Source: an uncultured Phascolarctobacterium sp.
Lineage (GTDB): Bacteria; Bacillota; Negativicutes; Acidaminococcales; Acidaminococcaceae
DNA: 64,000 nucleotides
Direction of reading: 5' to 3'
Assembly: GCF_934190775.1 (NCBI RefSeq)
Contig: NZ_CAKPTG010000002.1
Span: 62,001 to 126,000, forward strand
The notes beneath the pieces are model-generated. The model saw only the letters and a program-made list of their open reading frames with translations. It ran no database searches and was not told the origin of the DNA. A program made the position numbers and the translations under genes. Below are positions 60,767 through 64,000 of the stretch, one piece after another. How positions within the stretch are numbered: position 1 is the first letter of the stretch; every line of letters starts with the position of its first letter.

Positions 60767-61099
60767 ATGCTGAAAAAAACAATTCTATGCTTAGGAGTGC
60801 TGTTGGTTGCGGCTTTTCCGTGTATTGCGGGAGCAGCCACTCCAATCAATAGTGCAGGCTACTACAAAAACATCAAGCTATGCGGTAAGGTGAAAATTGT
60901 GGACAGCTTCCCGGATATTAAGGTAAAGGTAGTCGACAGTTTCCCGGACCTGAAGGTAAAGGTTGTTCAAAGCTTTCCTAATAATATAGGTGAGTGGCAA
61001 TTTGTTGAGTACGGTGAAGATTTCAGAGTTCAGTTTGTTGATAGTTTTCCTGATATAAAAATCAAATACGTTTCTTCCTTCCCGGGCGTTGCAAAATAA
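60767..61099 (+). CDS. small exported SFPD-repeat protein
   Basis: 110 residues. Signal peptide to about residue 24. The mature part holds 11-residue units: KVKIVDSFPDI, KVKVVDSFPDL, KVKVVQSFPNN, then after an insert VQFVDSFPDI and IKYVSSFPG. The first unit follows CGKVK. The alternation of V/I and K with a conserved SFP suggests a small beta-solenoid or strand-stacking surface. Similar SFPD-repeat proteins occur scattered in Gram-negative genomes without known function. One Cys remains in the mature chain. Terminator follows at once. Confidence 0.78.
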   Translation: MLKKTILCLGVLLVAAFPCIAGAATPINSAGYYKNIKLCGKVKIVDSFPDIKVKVVDSFPDLKVKVVQSFPNNIGEWQFVEYGEDFRVQFVDSFPDIKIKYVSSFPGVAK

Positions 61100-61108
61100 T
61101 ATACATAT

Positions 61109-61140
61109 GAGCTGTCATAAGCATTGGCAGCTCTTTTTTT
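61109..61140 (+). terminator. terminator after the SFPD-repeat gene
   Basis: GAGCTGTCA...TTGGCAGCTC followed by seven T residues. Confidence 0.9.
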
Positions 61141-61301
61141 ATGCGATATTTCAGGTGAAAGCTTTGCTGAAAAAGTACTCCTTGAGTGTACTTTATGCAT
61201 GAAGAAAAAGTCAATGAAACACTTGGCTGCGTGTAAAGAAAGAAGTGCATTAACACGGCAGAAAGCACTACTAATTTTTTTAAAAAAGTTGCTAAAAAGT
61301 G

Positions 61302-61330
61302 TTGACATGATGTGCATGAGATGTTACAAT
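61302..61330 (+). promoter_or_regulatory. promoter of the str operon
   Basis: TTGACA (61302-61307), 17 bases, TACAAT (61325-61330), 46 bases before the L7Ae-like gene. Confidence 0.82.
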
Positions 61331-61375
61331 ATACAAGTATCGCGGGAGAGCTATGCGCTCGATGAAGGAGGTAAC

Positions 61376-61645
61376 ATGATGGCACTTGAAGCTTTAAAGC
61401 AAGCTGAAAAGCGTACTGTTGGCGTTAAGCAGACAGAAAAAGCTGTAGTAAGACAAGTTGCCGCTGTCGTCTATATCGCAAGTGATGCGGACGAGAGAGT
61501 TACCGGCAGGCTGATGCAACTGTGTCGGGAAAATTCAGTACCGATTGAAAACACAGAAACGATGCTGGAAATCGGCAGAGCCTGCAACATCAACGTCAAG
61601 GCAGCAGCGGCTGCGGTACTTAAAGCTGATAAGGGCTTGGCGTGA
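61376..61645 (+). CDS. L7Ae-family ribosomal protein-like (YbxF type)
   Basis: 89 residues from ATG 61376 behind GAAGGAGG (ATG 61379 also possible). The frame is open from 61124 but across the previous terminator and this promoter. Fold marks: VGVKQTEKAVVRQVAAVVYIA, then DADERVTGRL, and a final ACNINVKAAAAAVL. The family binds kink-turn RNA. Genes of this type stand just before rpsL in Firmicutes. No essential role is known. Confidence 0.88.
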   Translation: MMALEALKQAEKRTVGVKQTEKAVVRQVAAVVYIASDADERVTGRLMQLCRENSVPIENTETMLEIGRACNINVKAAAAAVLKADKGLA

Positions 61646-61697
61646 GCTGAGTTTTTATAATCATTAAAATCTAATTGTTTGGAAAGGAGGTGCCGAT

Positions 61698-62078
61698 ATG
61701 CCTACAATTAACCAATTGGTTCGCAAAGGTAGAGAGGTTCTGAAAAGCAAATCTACTGCGCCGGCATTGAAAGAATGCCCGCAAAAACGTGGCGTCTGCA
61801 CTCGTGTTTACACCACTACCCCGAAGAAACCTAACTCTGCACTTCGTAAAGTAGCTCGTGTACGTTTGACCAACGGCATCGAAGTTACTGCTTATATCCC
61901 GGGTATCGGCCATAATCTTCAGGAACACAGTGTTGTTCTGATCAGAGGCGGAAGAGTCAAGGACCTTCCTGGTGTGCGTTACCATATCATTCGCGGTGCT
62001 CTTGATACTGCAGGCGTTGCTAACCGCAACCAATCTCGCTCTAAGTACGGTGCAAAACGTGCTAAAGCAAAGAAATAA
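61698..62078 (+). CDS. rpsL: 30S ribosomal protein S12
   Basis: 126 residues, full length. [11 protein letters not shown] start, [19 protein letters not shown] with the lysine at which streptomycin-resistance mutations occur, and [14 protein letters not shown] with the second such lysine. Both are wild type. A strong GGAAAGGAGGTG site. Second gene of the str operon. Codon bias is that of a highly expressed gene. Confidence 0.98.
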   Translation: MPTINQLVRKGREVLKSKSTAPALKECPQKRGVCTRVYTTTPKKPNSALRKVARVRLTNGIEVTAYIPGIGHNLQEHSVVLIRGGRVKDLPGVRYHIIRGALDTAGVANRNQSRSKYGAKRAKAKK

Positions 62079-62112
62079 TTTCAAGAAAACATTAAGAATG
62101 ATTTAATCCTAA

Positions 62113-62595
<483 letters not shown>

Positions 62596-62630
62596 TGACC
62601 TGTCTCAGTTAATTTGAGGAGGATAAAGAA

Positions 62631-64000
62631 GTGGGCAGATTAATTCCGCTTGAGAGAACTAGAAATATCGGCATCATGGCTCACATCGATGCTGGTAAAA
62701 CCACCACCACCGAACGTATTCTGTTCTATACCGGCAGAGTACATAAGATTGGTGAAACCCATGAAGGTGCTGCTACCATGGACTGGATGGTTCAGGAACA
62801 AGAGCGTGGTATTACCATCACCTCTGCTGCAACCACCTGCTACTGGGAAGGTTCCGAGCACCAATTCGATAAACATCGTATCAACATCATCGATACCCCG
62901 GGCCACGTTGACTTCACTGTAGAAGTTGAACGTTCCCTGCGTGTACTTGATGGTTCCGTTGCAGTTTTCTGTGCTAAGGGCGGTGTTGAACCTCAGTCCG
63001 AAACCGTATGGCGTCAGGCTGACAAATACCATGTACCCCGTATGGCATATGTAAATAAAATGGATATTACCGGTGCAGACTTCTATCGTGTAATTGACAT
63101 GATGAAGACTCGTCTGAATGCTAATGCAGTACCTATTCAACTGCCTATCGGCTTTGAAGATACTTTCCAAGGCATGATCGACCTGATCAAAATGAGAGCA
63201 ATCGTTTATGATGATGCACTCGGTAAAGAAGAAGAGTTCGTAGAAATTCCGGCTGACATGAAAGAGAAAGCTGAGGAATACCGTGCAGCATTGGTTGAAG
63301 CTGTTGCTGAATCCGATGACGAGCTGATGATGAAATATCTGGAAGGCGAAGAGCTGACCGAAGAAGAAATCCTGGCTGGTATCCGTAAAGCAACCATCGC
63401 TTGCAAAATGACTCCGGTTTGCTGCGGTTCTTCCTACAAAAACAAAGGCGTTCAACCGATGCTGGACGCTGTAATCCAATTCATGCCTGCACCGACAGAT
63501 GTTCCTAACATCAAAGGTGTAAATCCTGAAACCGGCGAAGAAGACGAGCGCCCGTCCAGCGACGAAGCTCCGTTCTCTGCATTGGCATTCAAGATTGCTA
63601 CCGACCCGTTTGTTGGTAAGCTGGCATTCTTCCGTGTATACTCCGGTACCTTGACTGCTGGTTCTTATGTATATAACTCCACTAAAGGTAAACGTGAGCG
63701 TATCGGTCGTATCCTGCAAATGCATGCTAACCACCGTGAAGAAATTGAACAAGTTTACTCCGGTGATATCGCAGCTGCTGTAGGTCTGAAAGACACCACT
63801 ACCGGTGATACTCTCTGCGATGAGAAAAACGAGATCATCCTCGAATCTATGGTATTCCCTGACCCTGTAATCTCCGTTGCAGTTGAACCGAAAACTAAAG
63901 CTGACCAGGAAAAAATGGGCATCGCCCTGCAAAAACTGGCAGAAGAAGATCCGACCTTCCGTGTTCACACTGATCCTGAAACTTCCCAAACCATTATTTC
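62631..64000 (+). CDS. fusA: elongation factor G, N-terminal part (cut by window end)
   Basis: The open frame from GTG 62631, 8 bases behind GAGGAGG, runs to the window end (456 codons seen; EF-G is about 690). GTPase motifs: [12 protein letters not shown] (P-loop, 16-27), switch [10 protein letters not shown] near 85 and NKMD near 138. Domain II begins about residue 305. It drives ribosome translocation. Highly biased codons. The remaining third and a likely tuf gene lie outside the window. Confidence 0.97.
   Translation, partial: MGRLIPLERTRNIGIMAHIDAGKTTTTERILFYTGRVHKIGETHEGAATMDWMVQEQERGITITSAATTCYWEGSEHQFDKHRINIIDTPGHVDFTVEVERSLRVLDGSVAVFCAKGGVEPQSETVWRQADKYHVPRMAYVNKMDITGADFYRVIDMMKTRLNANAVPIQLPIGFEDTFQGMIDLIKMRAIVYDDALGKEEEFVEIPADMKEKAEEYRAALVEAVAESDDELMMKYLEGEELTEEEILAGIRKATIACKMTPVCCGSSYKNKGVQPMLDAVIQFMPAPTDVPNIKGVNPETGEEDERPSSDEAPFSALAFKIATDPFVGKLAFFRVYSGTLTAGSYVYNSTKGKRERIGRILQMHANHREEIEQVYSGDIAAAVGLKDTTTGDTLCDEKNEIILESMVFPDPVISVAVEPKTKADQEKMGIALQKLAEEDPTFRVHTDPETSQTII

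Noticed and set aside
61124..61375. N-terminal extension of the L7Ae-like protein, open from 61124
   Set aside because: It would span the preceding terminator and the consensus promoter at 61302-61330. The GAAGGAGG site fixes the start at 61376.

Overview
This window reads as a chromosomal segment from a diderm Firmicute of the class Negativicutes, most like a succinate-fermenting Acidaminococcaceae such as Phascolarctobacterium. The genus is an inference. The reasons are the mix of Firmicute regulation (two T-box leaders, Mn and cobalamin riboswitches, strong TTGACA/TATAAT promoters, AGGAGG ribosome sites) with an outer membrane (TonB-dependent receptor), plus a full succinate-to-propionate pathway ending in a Na+-pumping methylmalonyl-CoA decarboxylase.

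Layout. 1-945: a DUF4160/DUF2442 toxin-antitoxin-like pair on the minus strand with a decayed tandem copy, preceded by a promoter/hairpin/terminator unit. 1105-3885: T-box-controlled methionine genes metA-metY. 3888-5394: an IS605-type element with intact tnpB and a collapsed tnpA. 5489-13976: an electron-bifurcating [FeFe] hydrogenase (HydABC) with accessory DRTGG, GHKL ATPase, PHP and H-domain proteins. 14400-23525: CoA transferase, split B12-dependent methylmalonyl-CoA mutase, MeaB, epimerase and the four-subunit decarboxylase. 23691-30049: a BacA/YddA-type ABC exporter-fold protein, flavodiiron protein, a YbjN-like protein and a P-type ATPase behind a yybP-ykoY Mn riboswitch. 30063-30128: a cluster of DnaA boxes. 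30195-32242: T-box and leuA. 32773-41264: the B12-uptake operon behind a promoter with a ten-G spacer tract and a cobalamin riboswitch. 41426-46659: a dapA-like/metNIQ-like/M20 amidohydrolase/PPC operon. 46856-58696: hpf, secA, prfB (programmed frameshift), DUF5693, csaB, ftsEX, M23 peptidase, ctpA and an ArsC-like protein. 58878-61099: namZ-like, nitroreductase and a small repeat protein. 61302-64000: the str operon (L7Ae-like, rpsL, rpsG, fusA cut by the window end).

How it fits together. Succinate is activated by the CoA transferase, isomerised by the B12-dependent mutase (repaired by MeaB), epimerised, and decarboxylated to propionyl-CoA while Na+ is pumped out. The mutase explains the investment in cobalamin uptake (TonB receptor, BtuFCD-like ABC) some 10 kb away. 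The hydrogenase removes excess NADH/ferredoxin electrons, and the flavodiiron protein protects against O2 or NO.

Most interesting for follow-up: the poly-G promoter spacer in front of the B12 operon (candidate phase variation of a surface receptor), a four-repeat secreted protein inside that operon, a multi-hairpin RNA between the CoA transferase and mutase genes with covarying stems and alternative pairings, the DnaA-box cluster, and the short minus-strand transcript upstream of the DUF4160 gene.
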